From Phytoseiulus persimilis (lineage: Eukaryota; Arthropoda; Arachnida; Mesostigmata; Phytoseiidae): a stretch of 64,000 nt of DNA. The DNA lies in NCBI GenBank assembly GCA_037576195.1, contig CM075101.1, forward strand, positions 23,498,001-23,562,000, read 5' to 3'. A model generated the notes under the pieces. That model was not told the DNA's origin and ran no database searches. It worked only from the letters and a program-made list of their open reading frames with translations. The position numbers were made by a program, and so were the translations under genes. This document shows, piece after piece, positions 1 to 14,525 of this stretch (the first letter of the stretch is position 1; each line of letters opens with the position of its first letter).

Positions 1-3000
1 TCGAACTCGCGCGATCCCTCACAGTGCCCGCGTATTCGATGATCAGCTCACTGGTTATCGGGAAGCGAAAAAGAGAAGAGAGAAAGTATCGTGAATACTT
101 ATTGGAACTTGTTTTCCTCTGCAGTAACCAAGATCCGAGGCCATCGAGCCCCGATTCGTTTTCTGCTCTTTGACGCTGCCGAACAAACCCATGGAGCCGC
201 CAAACTGCACTCTCCGAGCTGCTCTTCCGACCTCCAGATTCCACTGCTTAAGCTCGTGAAGATGGATAGAAAATCTCCCCCGGCTTCCGAGGGGAATGCG
301 CGACCTTTCTTGGAGACGTGCACTCCACTTCGGGAACAACTGCCCCAAGCTCAGCTCAGGAACTGCGTTTCAAACGGGAATTCCGCTACAACGGTTGTCC
401 GCAGTGCCCGGACACATCGTCCTCGTTCCTGATGTTCGAGATAAAATCTTCGATTGGTGAGGCTCGAATAACTTGAAACGAAGCTGACATGAATGCTTGG
501 AGCCGCGGAAGATGCCCACTCGTTTCCGCCGGCGAAAATTCTACCGAGACGAGTCATCTGAACGCACGAAGGAAGAGAGTTCAAAGACTTCTTGTCAGCG
601 CTTTCTTGGCTACGAATTTGTTTGAGATGATGAACTCACAAGTTGAGGAACTGACCGGAATCGAGACACACGGTCCTTCACCAGCTGGCGGGGCTTCATT
701 TCGTCAACCCGTATTCGTGTCGAGTTTTCGCCCATATCCTGATTTGTCTTCCGCAGAATAACAGCGAATATCTCAAGAATGCGATTATCAGACCTGCGAC
801 CGCCGTCATCGGCTTCTTGATCGATTCGGGAGAAGAGTTCCGAGCGAAGCGAGATTGTTCCTCCACTTGTCGCTGCATATTGCCGCGCCGGTGCAGGAAA
901 AATCCGCAGTCACGTTTCATATTTCGTTTCGATTGCCACCAGGCGCAGCCGCAGCACCGAGCAGAGAATCTCACCGGCTCGGTCGAAGCAGCCGAGCACT
1001 AAGGCCAAATGCAGTTGGAGAAATTTGAAATTATGCGAGCGGTCGCCTGTACGTCCGCCGTTTCGTTCGTCTACCGCGCTTTCCGTAGCCGCGGCACGTA
1101 GACCCATCGAGCGACCACCTATCCATACGAATCGGACGCTTTCCTTTTTCAATTGAACGATGCATTCGGTACACAGTTCACAGACATCGCTTCCATCCAT
1201 CGGTCTGTGCTTCAGCGTCTGTGAATCTGTCCACGTCTGTCTCTGTGTGTCCGTCTGTAAGTCTGTATCATTCGTCAGTTCGTTCGTCTTTCCTCTCTCC
1301 AGTTGCCTGTGGGGACCCCGTAATTACAGGTTTGGTGTCGGGGGATTTGGTCGGCGGCCAAAGAGAGTGTGTCGTCGCAGCTAGCATATCAGGACATACC
1401 AAAACTGTAGACAGTTTCTCGTCAGTCGGGCATCAGGCAGTCGAGCGTCATCAAAGTCCTCCGACATGAATGCCTGATCCAGTCCTACGGCCTGCAGCCG
1501 CGTAATTCATGTGATTGTCTTCTCTTCTACAGGGCCCAACCCTTCTCGTTCAGCTTCGCGAGGGCCGATCGCTGAGAGGCTTACGGGCACCGAAACTTCC
1601 AAAATTCGATAGCTGAATATCCTGTGAAATTGAAGGAGTCCACCCTTCGTCATCGGGCGTTTCTTTCGCGCAGATTCAGTGGAAGAAAAACACCGAATCC
1701 AGTTTTCCTGGATCAAACGTACTCCTGCTTACCAAAAACAGCGGGAGTTTTCCGTGGTGTCCGCAGAGCGGTTTTCGCCAGAATGAAAAATGTCGAGCTC
1801 CGTCGTGCGATCATCTGAACAGGAGTTGATTGCGCTGAGCCCTCGCACGAGCAACCGACATAGAAGTGAGAGCGCCGGCCTGCAGGAAAGGTGTCGAATG
1901 GGCGTGATAAACATTCCTAGGAAGACATCGTACGTTGATTCACAAGCTACGATATTTCCTGGGAAAACCTCTGAGTGGCCGCCGACAGGGTGTCTGGACC
2001 TCACCTCACGAAAGCCGTTTCCGCCTATTGCGCGCCGAACGCGTTCGAGACTCTCACACAATCGGCCGGTATCGGTTCCCGACACCTTCTGCATACCGAG
2101 ATTGAGATCGAAATGGATCCGGTGAGGTTCCAAGTCTCGTGTATTTTATTTCTAGCGTCTCCTACAGTCGATGTGCTAGACGCACACAATGTGGACCGAA
2201 CAGCGATCACGTCAGAGTCTCTTCGGAAAACACGGCAGATGTCGTCTTGGCAGTCGACGAATCGGAACACATTTCGTCGAGCAGGTGATACGGACAGAAG
2301 CTGATCTGACAGAGATAGCTCACCGCAAATGTCCGCACGCTCATTGAAAAAGCCATTCTCGCCCATCAGCATAACATTAATAGTCTTACGAAATGCGCGC
2401 CTCTCACGCAAGCATCAGAGGAAGCTCGGGATGATACTCAACGATTCCGAGAAGATTCCGTTCGGAACATATCCGGAGCGTGTCGATACGAACTGAGCTA
2501 GGGAGCTCTGGCCGGACACTTCTTAACTCGAAAAACCCGAAATTCGTTTCACCGGCAAGCGCAATGTATGCCAGCGCCTCTTCCGAGCGAGTTTCCGTGC
2601 TGGCGCGCATGAAGCCGCCAGCGCGGATCGAACCTATCGGGAGACGAAGTGCAAATGATTTCATCAAGGATCGAACCTCCCGTGACATCGTGCCGGTCGG
2701 CGTTGTTCAGTGGCGTTCTGAGAAATATCACTCGCTCATTGAGTTCCGTGATGGGAAGATGGGCCAGCCCCTCAACCCTTCGGGCTGACGAGGTCTTTGC
2801 ATGACCTCCATTCGATGGCTCGTTCGGCTGTCGTTGCTGTGGCCGCCGCCGCCACCGCCGTTGTGAGATCTCTCGAGCCTACTTGGTCCAGACGCCGCGG
2901 CTCGCCTCGAAAATTGCAGCCTTCGGATCTGCGGGGCTGAGGACAGATTGGGGTGACGATAGCGGACTGTTTCTGAGATACGCCGCCGCTAAGCACCGTC

Positions 3001-6000
3001 GCCAACTTTTGGGAACATCGCTTCTTTACATAAATATACTCACACAGACGTCCCGAAACAACATAATGGAAGCCTAGCCGATTGAGGTTCGGCGTTTCCC
3101 CCGTTCTAGAGGGGTTCGCTCTCTTCCGCTGGATGAAGTCAATCCCTGAGGTCCAGTGACGGAAGATTGGCAACAGCGCCACGGGGGTCTTCCGAATCAA
3201 TGTTGTTCCAAAATCGGCACGAACTCGAACATCATGAAGCGAAAAGGACTCCTGTCAGCCGCCAACTGAGACGCGAAGCTCATCCCGCAGCACACCTTCG
3301 TGACTTATGGTGGTCAAAGAGTAAATCGATGGCGACCGTGACTCCGTCCGCTTGCCCGACCATCCAGCGGTGGGCCGTACCGTTATCTCGGGCGCCTGAT
3401 GAAAACCGCAATCCCAATTATCAATCAAGCAATCACCCTGAACAGTCGGTTGGCTAGCGGTCATGTGATCGATAGATCAAACACTCGTGCCATGTATTTG
3501 TATATCCGTTCCTCCATCAAGTCATCAATCACCACTCACTCGTTGGTTCCGTTAGTTCCAGCAGAGCGAGCAGGTCAGTAGCTGGCAAACAAATAGACAT
3601 GCGATTAGGCGCCGAGCACATCAGAACGTGAGGACTTTCATTATTAGTCAATCAGGAGCAGTTCGTCAGCAGCACTGGCTGAGCGAGTCCGTTTCGGAGG
3701 CTGCCCATCGACATTCCTCGAAGGAGAAGGAAGAAACCAAGAGAGGAAGACTCTGATAGAACGCCAGATAAGTTGATACATCGTCGGGGCCGTTTAACTG
3801 AGTCGTAATGTCGCCAGCGACATCGACTTTGACGTCGACAACAAAAATAAAAATGACCGTTTGCTCGACTCATTACAACAGGCCGAATTCCGCACGGGGA
3901 CTCCGACGTTCATTTGGTGATTCGCTCGTTCTCCCGGTTGCCTGCCACGGCAGCACAGATCGAACTCACTGCGGTTTTGCTTCTTTTTTTTTTTGCTCCT
4001 CCTCTACGCCTCGTGGACATCGTTCGATGCTTCGATTGCGATCGTTCGCTCTTCTACCACCTATTTTTGCAGGTTCGATATAAGAACGGTTTCGGCCCCC
4101 TCCGCGAGCGTTTTCAGACTAGTGGACACTAATAGTTCACACAAGATCGGTGCGCGTTCGAGCTCTGTCTTCTGATAACCGCTTACTCCAAACGTGAGCG
4201 GTTCCGGTTTTTAGCTTTTACCGCAGCTTTTACTTTGGCTTCGAATCGGCAGGACTCGCCAACCAGCGGAGCAACGCCGGTTGGCTCGACGTCCACTCGA
4301 GCGAGCATGAGCCGCGCGGATAGTTTTCGATAAGAAACGCCCGGGTATCGCGAAGCTTGTCGTCATCAGGGCGCATCGCCCGGAGTGATTGGTGGCGGCC
4401 GGCGAGGGTGGCTGGATGCAGATTAACAGTCAGAGCCGAGGGGCAGTTTCCTGGAGCGGAAACACCAAAAATCAATCGGTCCCTGGATTTGCCCTTGATT
4501 CGCCGCCGAGGGAAAGTGCCAGAATCGGATCGGGCCGGCTCGGATGAAGAGGGAACCCAGAGCACTCAGGCGAACGAAATTAAAAGCCGACTCATTTGCT
4601 GACACCAACGGCGACGGCAAATCGCTGCGGAACGTTAATCAAAAAGCCAGTAGCTCACCGAGCCCCGGCTCGGTCGCCAGAACGAGCGGGCGAAGCGAAG
4701 GCCTCCCTCTGCCAATGGCGACGGGCTTCATAATGAGTGGCTGCGGCGATTATGTTCGTGGCGGTGACCGAGAATATTCGGTGCCGACAGGGCCGCTCTC
4801 GGACGCTCGGTCGAAACGCGCCAGGTCGCTGAATAATTAGGCCGCAGGCCACGCGGCCAACTGACGGAGTCGCGTCGCTCATCCGGAAGCGACAGGGTCC
4901 GCCGCTTAGGCGAACTCCGTGGTTGCGGAGCGAATTTTTCCGCCTTGTTGACCCATCAAACAAGTACGGCATCGTGAGTTGATGACCTCGGCAGGAGCTC
5001 ATCGCGTTCGTCAAAGTCGTTTCCGCTGTTGTCGTTGTTTTTGCTTCTGCTGCCGAGAGATGGTCTGGCACGCGATGCAAGCTCCTTGTCCTTCCCCACG
5101 ACAGAGGAGAAGGTTTCCAACGCTTAACGTACGGCGGGGATTGAACCGAATCATTTTTGATTCATTGACCCCATCGGGGCCTCGAGGCGCTTCACTTCGG
5201 CCGTTTATCCTCGCCGCAGCAGAGACAATCCTCCATTCCGATTTCCGGAAGAGAGTTCGGCCGAACAGAGGTTCGAGAACCCGGAGAAGGTTTTCGGGGG
5301 CGAAGTCTCACAACGGATTCCGAGGCGTGGAGCCTAACGGACGCGAGGGTATCCGAGTGTGAGCTCGTGAATTACAAATGCTTGACACCCTGGCGCGGTC
5401 GTGATGTCCAAATTGATGTCTTCAAGCAGCAGAACGATTCGCTCAGAAGATGTTTTCACTGTCCGAAGCACTGTGAGTGCGTTCCTTGTCATGTCGTTTC
5501 GCGAACACATTGTTTGTTGCTGCTCGTGGTTGAGGAGAAATGGCCGAATGCTCGACAGCCGTTCATTTTCCATCATTTTTCTCGGTCAGTCTCATTCAGA
5601 GAACGGAAGGTCCGAGAGGCCAGGAGGGAATGAATCGGTCGCATGCTCAGAGCGAGTTCGTGCTGTGTTTCGAGCTGCTTGTGATTGTCGCTGTGATTTG
5701 CTTACGGTTGTGTCTACTGGCGTATTTTCAACCCCTTTTGTGTGGCTACATCTCATGTAAAAACCTTTGACGCTCTCATTTTCGGACTAACTCGTTGTTA
5801 GAGATCGCGACCATCGATGCAGATGTTGGCGTGATCCATCGGTACATCATCATCCGCTATTTTTCATCGGCGTTCTCTCTGGAATGAATTCGGGTGTTTC
5901 CCTCCTTTGCGCAAGTGAGAATCACGGCTCAAATGACCCCTCGCTCGATTCCCAAGCAGTCGTTGGACCGTCGGCAATCGCGAAGTGTCTACTGGACGCT

Positions 6001-9000
6001 GGGAGACAACAAAACCTTGCCTCCATAAAAAGGGCTCTCAACACTCAAACGATTCAGCCATCTCTGATTCAGTGAACGTAGAATTATCGTCAGATCTGAG
6101 TCGGACTAACAGACCCGGTCAAGCAGTCGTCCGTCTGACGGGGCCAGCGTCTGCTGAATAACTAAACTCTTTGAATCGCTGCACATCGGGAAAGTTGACT
6201 CAAACTGTTGCGAGTTTGTACGTGTACCGCATGAGATGATTCAATTGTCGCCAAGTTTAGCTGATGTCATGGGACGCTGAATGAATCTTTTCCGCTTCTG
6301 GGCACCGGAATAGATCGATTCCTTTCGCAATCATATCTGGTTCGCGATCCAATATTTCTGTTCGTAGTTGAATGGAAACGAAGGTCGACGCTGTGTTCCG
6401 GAGATGCAGTTCTGGGGAAATGCTAGCCATCGAGCAAACGTTCAAGAATCCGCTCCGTGCAGCTGATCCAACGCCCATGATGTTGTCCTCTCGAAGCGTT
6501 TGCACGAAGCTTCGCTCTAACAGAGCTCAGAATGCAAGGGGCGCCCCACGCATGTGTGTTTGTTGCCACGCTTATCCTCCGGGCTCGCGTGATTTCAGAC
6601 CGGAGTAGCGTCAGGATAGCCTCCTCAACCGGTCCCCAATCTGGATTGGGAGTGGGATTCGTTGATTAAATTGCTATGAATTGCTATGCCAGCCATAACG
6701 CACCGTCGATTTTATAATGATGTACCGAATGGAACAACCACCTTCGGCTCCCCGGAGAAATTACTCCTAGCGTTGCCTCGCAGGACGCATGGCTGAGTGA
6801 ATTATAGCCGTCACCTTCGTGCTCCTTGTTCATCGTCAGCTCCTTCCCTCAGAACCACTCGATTCCGTTGCTGCTGTTTCGAATTCTCGCAGAATACTCA
6901 GCAATCAATTCGAAGGTATCGGATGTCGTGACAGTTTCAGAGTCGATTTGAAGTACGGTAACAGTTCGGCATCTGCGAAGCCCCTCACGGTCCGCTCCGA
7001 TGGCTTCCTGCGACCTAGACCGCGCAATCGTTCGCGAAAAGCTTTGGGTTAGAACAAAACTCCACCGACCTCACTCACAACTTGATTGGATGATGGAAGA
7101 AGTTGCTAGAAGAAGCCACGAAATCGAAGAATCACATCGAACTGATGAGATCCTGAAGGTTCTTCGCTTGTTCGTTCGCCCGGAAAGCTTTCAGCGATCC
7201 AAAACTGACTGAGTTGCAACATAAATAACAGATACAGCTTTCCCCTGAACTGTTTCTATCGATGAGTGTTCTAACCACCGGTTTTCACGCTCCGGGGCAG
7301 GAGTGTCGAAGTTCCCAGAAGACTCGACCGGTGAGTCCGTATTGACTCATATCGACCCCACATCGAAGGATCCATGCGCTGCGAACGCCGGCTGCACGGC
7401 TAAAATAGAACGATTATGTCCTCGGCGACTGCTCCTAATTCTATTTGTTGTTGGAAGTCGATACAGGAGGGTGCGTGCATCATCGTGCTGGTGTCGTTGG
7501 TGCGGCTGCTGTCAGGAGTAGAATGTGGAGTTTGCTGACAGTTGCCATAGCAGCCTTTATTCATCTCACGGGCCCTCATCGATTTGAAGAAATGACATTA
7601 TCCGCATCCATTGACGGCTCGCTTAATTTATTTACCCATCTAGCCCTTCACCCTCATTGAGCGGCCGTTGATGATCTACAGCGTTCTCAAAAGACGAATA
7701 ATTGCAAGCCTAGCCCTAATGAAGTTGAATCGATTCATCTTTATCTCCTCACGGCCGTCGAGGCCGCGTCGAACATCGAGCATGATACGAGCATACCGTC
7801 CCCACTAAAAGCAACTCATTATGAGTTTTGCGGGCTACGATCCGGTTGCAAGGCAGAGAGAACGAGTTTTTCTAGAAAACATCGAAACGAATCTGAAATT
7901 CAAATTCTAGAATTGAGACGTGAACCTAAAAACGCCCCGCGCGCCATTTGCGTTCGGCATCGATGACTGGTAAAGCGTTTGTTTTGTCGATTTGTCGTTG
8001 TTGATGTTGGGGTTATTCTTTCTGGAGCGCTTCTAAACTGTCCGACTGAGCGATTCGCTTTTTCGACATTTTTCGATTCGAGCAGCTGCAGTTTTTATTA
8101 TCGCACGATAAAAACTCGCTGGAGAGGAAATCGGCGCTCTACAATTCCTTCCTCGAGAATGAAGCTGTCATGCGGATGCAAGCCAACAGTCAGTCCAGCC
8201 CGACTGGAGAGGCAGAGCAGCGGTGAAAAAGTTCCGTCTCGGAGCGCGGGAAGACAGCAATGCGTCTTGGTAGAGTTGGTCTCAGGCTTCGTGATGGGTC
8301 CGGACCATCGGTGGTCAACCGGGGGGCCACTGGGGAATTCCGATGGGCCGTGCTAATCTGACTCCCAAACTGAGCTTCGCGGAACTGCCTAGAGTGTCCC
8401 GTCTTGCGCCGAGGAGAGACGCAATTCTTTCCGAGATCAAGGCCAAGCGCGTCTCACTTCGGATAGAGAGCGTCGAAGACAAAACTCGGGGTGTTCCATA
8501 TCGGACGTCAACCTAGCTCCTGAGGAGAGTCAGATTTATGCGGACAGTTTCCCTAGCGTTGACGTTTCGCTGTTTGTGAGAGTCTGAATCCAAGGCAAAC
8601 CTGAAACCGTAGAGCCGCCAACGATCAACCGCAGATTGTTGCTCTTTCGAGTTTCCTTCCTTGCGCCGCTCATCAACTACCATCGAACTGAGACTAAAGT
8701 TTCTCCCACCCAACCGATGTCTACAGCCACGGAGGAACAGATTCCAAGATAGACGAAGGGTATCTGATGTGTTTTTGTTTGAGGTCTTGGCATCACATCG
8801 TTGGAGCCACGATTCTGAGGCACTTTGGAGAGTAAGCAGCTGCAACAACCACATCGAAGCATCTCCTCAAAGTCTCATCAGTTCCTGCCCAAGAATGAGC
8901 AATATTATTCCTTAACTCGAGAATTCACACAGCATCAACAAAGGAATGGATGTCTCAATGATTCGGAAGAGTGTGCTCATTCTCTTTTCGTTGAATGAGC

Positions 9001-12000
9001 ATGCAGGAACGTAAAAATGTTGGGGGTCGGCAACTGGTAGCGAGGGGGCCACGGAGGTGAAAAGGTTGGCCACCCTTGATCCAAACAACGTCAAAGCCTC
9101 CCTTAACCCACCTACGGTAAGCAGAGTCGATTCAGAGCACATGATCAACGAAGCAGAGACTGAACTCTCAACTCGGAAACTTCCGGTAATGGTGGGCGAA
9201 GACCCAAAACTCAATGACGATTTCGAGAGCTCATTCGGCAGACCCTTAACAGTCGATCTCTTTTGAGTTTTTGGCAGTCGTCTCTAGGATCATCGCGAGC
9301 GACCCTCGGGCGCGAGCTCCAACTCAATCCGAATCGATTATTTGTATCGTTGTGTCGCGGCCACTAGAGCCGCGGTGCCAATTGCGTGTTGGTTATTGAT
9401 TGGACAAAAATGAAATTGTCAAAACTCCGTGGTTTGATTCGAGAGCGAGTCTATCGACTACCCGATGGTCTCACTCGGAATGAATACTCGAAGGGCTCTT
9501 GGCGAGTCGAGCCGAGGTGCATCGCCCCTGGTCGCATAATACGGCGGCCTGATATTTCGAAACTCGCCATTTCATGCAAACTGATCGTAACTCCTCAGTT
9601 GAGTTTCGGAGTCGGTTCCTCTAATGGGACGAGCGGAGGCACTCAAGGTTACGCCCCATGGAATTGTAGACGCTTTGATGAGTTCTGGGTTTGCTTCGTT
9701 TCACACAGCAACCTGTCCGATGGTTCGGAGCTCGGCGACCTGGCCTGGAGAGCGTGAACTCATCATCTCATGGTGTCTCGTTGTCATCGCTCGCCATCAT
9801 CACACATCCCGCTGGAGCTCCCCCTCTCCCGCTCATTCGTTCTCCCAGTGATTCAGTGTCCTTAATTCTATAAAAGGAGGCGGGACTCGAAACTTGAGAT
9901 GATGGTCCCGCAACGAAAATACCTGCAGGCAGCCAGGCGGGCGAGCCGGCGGACTCGACCATGGAATCAGCCCTGAACGACGAAGATTTGTCATCGCACT
10001 CTCGTCGGTTCCGGTCTTGGTTTCGTCTCTGGGATTCTCCAATCGATGCAGCTCAACCGGATAGGTTCCCCACAAGACCGAAGACGATGACTTTGCCGCG
10101 TTCGGTCCCGATGTAGCGCCGGGGCTACTTCCCGTCCGGCGGATAGGCCTGGCGAGTTACTTCGACATTTCGCCGAGTGGTTGACTGCAAGGTCTGGGAC
10201 GCGGAGGCACAAGGCCCAACTCTTGTTCAATCTTCTTCTTCGTCGGCTGGCTTGCTCGGTCGTACGTTCGTCGGCCGGGCCGTCGGTTCTCGCTTGCTCC
10301 ATTCGGTTTAGATAATTTGGATTGCAATTCAAAAACTGAATGAAGTCGTGATCGCTCCGCGGCTCAGGTGCCAATCAAAGCGAGTTACTCTTCGTGCGTT
10401 GCTGGATTTTTCGTCCATTGTCCGAAGCACTGAATCCTTAGAAGCAAGCGTCTGTGGCCGCAACAGATTGGACGACGACACCACATCGAGTGAGACCCGA
10501 CCCTATGACAAAGCTCACTTGCGACTTGACGCACAGACGGACGGGATTTATGGACAGAAGGATAGAAAAATGGACGGATGACCAAAGCACTACAAAGGCG
10601 GCTCATGATGGAAACTTCCGAAGAGCTCAAGACTCGTCCGATCCGATGTTTTCCATGGATTGCTCGCTTCAGAAGCGGCCGAACGCGATCCATGTCAGAC
10701 TCCCCGCGGAGTGGATCGTCCAGTTGAAGCAAATTCTATCCGGGCTGATTATCAGCGCAGACAAGGATGCCTTGCCGCGGATTCCAGTGGATTCGAGCAA
10801 TCAGGAAGACCGCACTTCCGCCAGACAGGCTGGAAACATTTTTCCAGGTTCTCGAACCCTCCTGAATGATTCGATTCGTCTCCTCCTCAAGAGTTCTGAT
10901 AGAGCCATCAGCATGAGAGATGAATAAATGCTTTCCCTATCAGCCATTATGAGGAGGACGGAGAGTTCATTGACAGTTGATAATGACATCAATGATCGTG
11001 GAAGAAGAACACCTGGCTGATATATGGAAGAGATATTGACTGCAAATGGAGATGTTGTCAGATCTGGACTCTTCCCTCAAACATTCATGGCTGGGCTGCA
11101 TTGATCGAATCACTTGAACGCATTCATCAAAGCCTGTTGGTCACCGCTTACGCGGAAATGTCAGCTGAACCACTGTGTTCAACCTCCCCCAGTCGAATGC
11201 TCGGCTGTAGGATCCAGGTCTCGACCATGGTCGTCCTCAGATCCGTCCAAAACTTTCACGACAGACCACAAGCACACCTGCACGGCGCCTTGATAAAATG
11301 ATGTTTCAATCATCGGATCGATATTGAGGCCGCTCAATTTTCGCCGACAGAAGACGAGCGCAACGGAGACCAACTCACTCGGTCACGTCCGCGCAGAGAC
11401 GAAGACGACGTCGGAGGAACGAACAGACGGGCAAACAAATATCTTTGCGCAATTTCAAGCTTGCTGCAGCCGCTAATGCAAAAACTTGACAACGATCGGT
11501 GGGAAAAAACTGTTTGCTAACGAAAAAAAACCTCTCGCTGATTGTTAGGATTGACGATCGCCTGCCGCGGAACGGATTCAAGACGAAATGTCGAAGAACT
11601 ACTTCAGTTGACTTTCAGTTCCCTAAAATTTACTCGGATTGATTCTAGTTCACTTCGATGGGTGCGCTACGGAACCGTCGTTGCTATCTCGGAACGCGCC
11701 GCGATCATTCTCTCGCGCGCTTCCAATCCAGATTTTCTGCATTCGGTGATTTACTCAAGGCAGGAGGTTCCAACTGGGCCCTGCTGTGTCGCAGCGAAAC
11801 CCAGTCCAGTCCAATGTGCAAGCCATCAACTTTCGCGGAATGGACATTACCTTGCGCGACTTTCACTCTCGTTGCCGGACCTGGATTCCTGGGATATTAC
11901 CCATGCCGGGCGCTTCTTAAAGTGACACTTGCTCAAAGTCGCTGATGCTCGAGGGTTGAGCCTCGTTCACGATTCCTGGAGAAGGCTACGAACCACGAGC

Positions 12001-13860
12001 TTGAAAGTCGTACAGGTTTCCGTGTCAAGGAATCGGTGGGCAATGTAAAGCGTGTGACACTTGGCGAGACACGGCAAAAATGCCAAAGGTGAGGAGACAT
12101 CCGCAAAAGACGCGATTTTTGAAAGGAAAAAACTCTGACTTCTTCTGTCTGGACCTGCTCCTGTTTGCTGAGCGCTGAAGCGGAGAACGCGGCTCGAAGC
12201 AGATCTCGCTGGTTGTCATAGAGAGCCAAGAAGTACAAATATTCAACTTGCAGTTATATCCGAACAATAGCATCGCTTCGCAACTTCATCGACGATACAT
12301 TCTATTCGCTGATGAAATCAAGATCAAGTCCTCGATGACGAACCCATCCGCGAAGGATGAGAGAGGTTGAACTGATTCGGGTGTTCTGAGCAAAGTGACA
12401 TCTGTCGAGGATGGAGCGCCAAAGAGTTTTCCGCGGTCGAGAGTTTCGAATCGTGTCGATAGACTAAACATTCACTCGAACGGCGTGAAGTGGGCTTAGG
12501 ACATCAGGAATGGGCACTAGGCGACACTGCTAAAAGTGAGGAAGCGGTCGGCTACTTGATTGACCCCGGATCCCGTAACACCAAGCCACCCAATCCGACG
12601 TTTCCTCATTATTTTCATCTTCTCCTCCTTCTCAATTTTCACATTCTTCCTTCTTGGTATTTTGGATAGAAATTGCCGCGCATCGAACGCCAGCCAACCC
12701 AAGGTGATGACGATTGATTCCAACTGATTGAAAATCTTCACTTTCGTCCAATTCATGGCCAATTTGGAGGGATCTCAGAAGCGAACTAGGCGCACATCTG
12801 AATGAAGCTCGCCGTGGAACGACTGGATGTGATGAACACAATTTGATCGAAGAATTCCAGTCGACCACCCAAACAAAGAGGATTGCTTTCTTGTTGCCAA
12901 AGCAATTTTTTCAGTTTCGTTCTTCGAAATCGGCTTAGGGTCTCCCACTTCTTTTTTCGCTATTTGCGCCCTCAACATTATTGGATGGGACGGAGGCGAA
13001 AGGAGTTGCCGATAGATGTCGACGCTCCACAGTCGGCCCGCATCCAATCCAATTGTAAATCGCCTGACGCATTCGTCCGACGTCACCAAAGTGAGAGGAT
13101 ATGTCTCTTATGGAATTCCTGCTTGGCGTAGCTGCTTTTGCCACAACACAGTAGCAAACAAACCGACAATAGAGCCTCCGCGCGACACACTGGATGATAC
13201 AATTTCGAATACAAGGAAGATCAGACTACGAGCCTTGAATTAGGGCAGGAAACAGGCTGAGTCTAAAGTCGCGACGAGGTAAGATGACTGAAAAGTGTTG
13301 CTTCAGCTTGTCCGAGAATTCGAGAACGAGATCCGCAGAGGAGCTCGAAGCTCCCTCTTCACCGCGGAAAGTCGATCGTCTTCACGAATGCGGCGTGGAA
13401 AAATTGGGACTTACATCTATAGTTATAGCTACTTCATATCCGCTCAGCAGATGCAGCTCGAGCTAAGAGCTGCTCAAGATTTTCCCCAGGAATGAGGCCG
13501 TTCTTTGCCAGTCGTTTTCCCACAATTAGCTTGCTCACTTGTGGACTGAGACGTAATCTGGTCCGAATTTTCTTCTGAAGTATTTTCTGAACATATTTCC
13601 GGAGGCCGTCTTTTGGATGTTCCCAGCATCTCCCATATGGTAGCAAGAACTTGATGGACTACCCAAGGGCATCGGCTTTCAATAAGCTTTCTGTGGCTTC
13701 GCAGCGGGAGATGAGAGGAGTATTTTTCTTCAGCAGTAAATCTGAGGGGTAAATCGCATCGAGTCGCTTACCTACAGTGCCGTGTGGAATGGAACGAGGA
13801 GTTCGAGCACACTGCCAGCACGATGTCTATATTTGTGTTAAGTTCGCGCCGCATACAACA
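1..13860. other. No supportable gene; scattered simple sequence
   Basis: Many short overlapping open frames on both strands, none resembling a known family and none joined by convincing splice sites. The longest is a plus-strand frame at 10454-10924 (157 codons) including IHVRLPAEWIVQLKQILSGL, which I leave unannotated for lack of splice or homology support. A GTCT-type tetranucleotide tract is at about 1199-1295, a GCC run near 2840-2860 and a T run near 3982. Probably intergenic or intronic. Confidence 0.5.
1199..1295. repeat. Degenerate GTCT-type tetranucleotide tract
   Basis: Repeated CTGT/GTCT units with single-base variants (for example tgtctctgtgtgtccgtctg). Four-base periodicity without perfect repetition. 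Confidence 0.6.
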
Positions 13861-13948
13861 CCGAGTCATCTATTCTGTGTAGCCTGAAGTGGGGTTCGGG
13901 ATGAAAGTCGAGCATCTCGTTCTTTGGGAAAACTGTTGGATGATTCGC

Positions 13949-13954
13949 TTTATT
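13949..13954 (-). terminator. Poly(A) signal of the candidate gene ending at 14074
   Basis: AATAAA on the minus strand, 120 bases after the TGA of exon C, a typical distance for a 3' untranslated region. Confidence 0.35.
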
Positions 13955-14073
13955 CCATCTGATTGGACTCGGCAGAGCTCCACGATGCAGAAAAATGGGG
14001 ATTCGCTGCCGTGGAATGCGAAGAGAGAGACCGCTCGGAGACTGAGATCTGTTCTAACAAACCGCGGCATTCG

Positions 14074-14257
14074 TCAAACCTTCTCTGTCTCAAGCCCGGG
14101 CACATTGTTTCTGAAGGAAATTATATTCTTCTCGTCAACGGCCTCGTTGTCGAATGATACCGGTGTGATGTTGCCCCAGTGTTTCACCGCGCCCACGATG
14201 TTTTCTGGAACGGGAGAGCACCACTTGAGGACAGCTCTCAATGTCAATCGTGCCATC
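14074..14257 (-). CDS. Candidate gene of unknown function, exon C with stop
   Basis: Entered in phase 2 at acceptor tgctcattcaag and running 61 codons to a TGA. It encodes KWCSPVPENIVGAVKHWGNI and VSFDNEAVDEKNIISFRNN, ending LETEKV-stop. About two thirds of codons start with a purine, a moderate coding sign. The three exons join with consistent phases across introns of 118 and 62 bases, and a poly(A) signal follows 120 bases past the stop. Possible earlier exons are at 15433-15525 and in frames near 15.1 and 16.1-16.3 kb. Confidence 0.38.
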
Positions 14258-14319
14258 CTTGAATGAGCAATGAGAGATGCGTCGAGGCAGGAATATTGCA
14301 ACGGGAAGCGAAACGTTAC

Positions 14320-14407
14320 CACCGAAAATCAGATACAATACTGCCAAGGCGCATTGCACGCAGGCTAGAGTCACGAAAGCACTGCACATCAACGAGAAGC
14401 TGTCGTC
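14320..14407 (-). CDS. Candidate gene of unknown function, exon B
   Basis: A short 88-base exon entered in phase 1 at gaattcacag and left in phase 2 at gtaacg. In this frame it encodes RQLLVDVQCFRDSSLRAMRL and the start of a Trp shared with exon C. A second frame across the same bases is strongly hydrophobic (SAFVTLACVQCALAVLYLIF) and would be a membrane segment. Phase matching favours the first reading, but the second is not excluded. Confidence 0.28.
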
Positions 14408-14525
14408 CTGTGAATTCAGAACCAGAGGTTGTAGTGATCTTCTCCCACACAGAGAGTGTGAGACAGTCCGCACCGCTCGGACGGTCGATCACGGACTGGA
14501 AAGCAGTTCAACATCCAGTTCCTAC

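Noticed and set aside
2661-2690. tRNA B-box-like GGTTCGATCC on the minus strand; similar strings near 5131, 38690 and 43020
   Set aside because: No matching T-stem, A-box or cloverleaf could be found at any of them.
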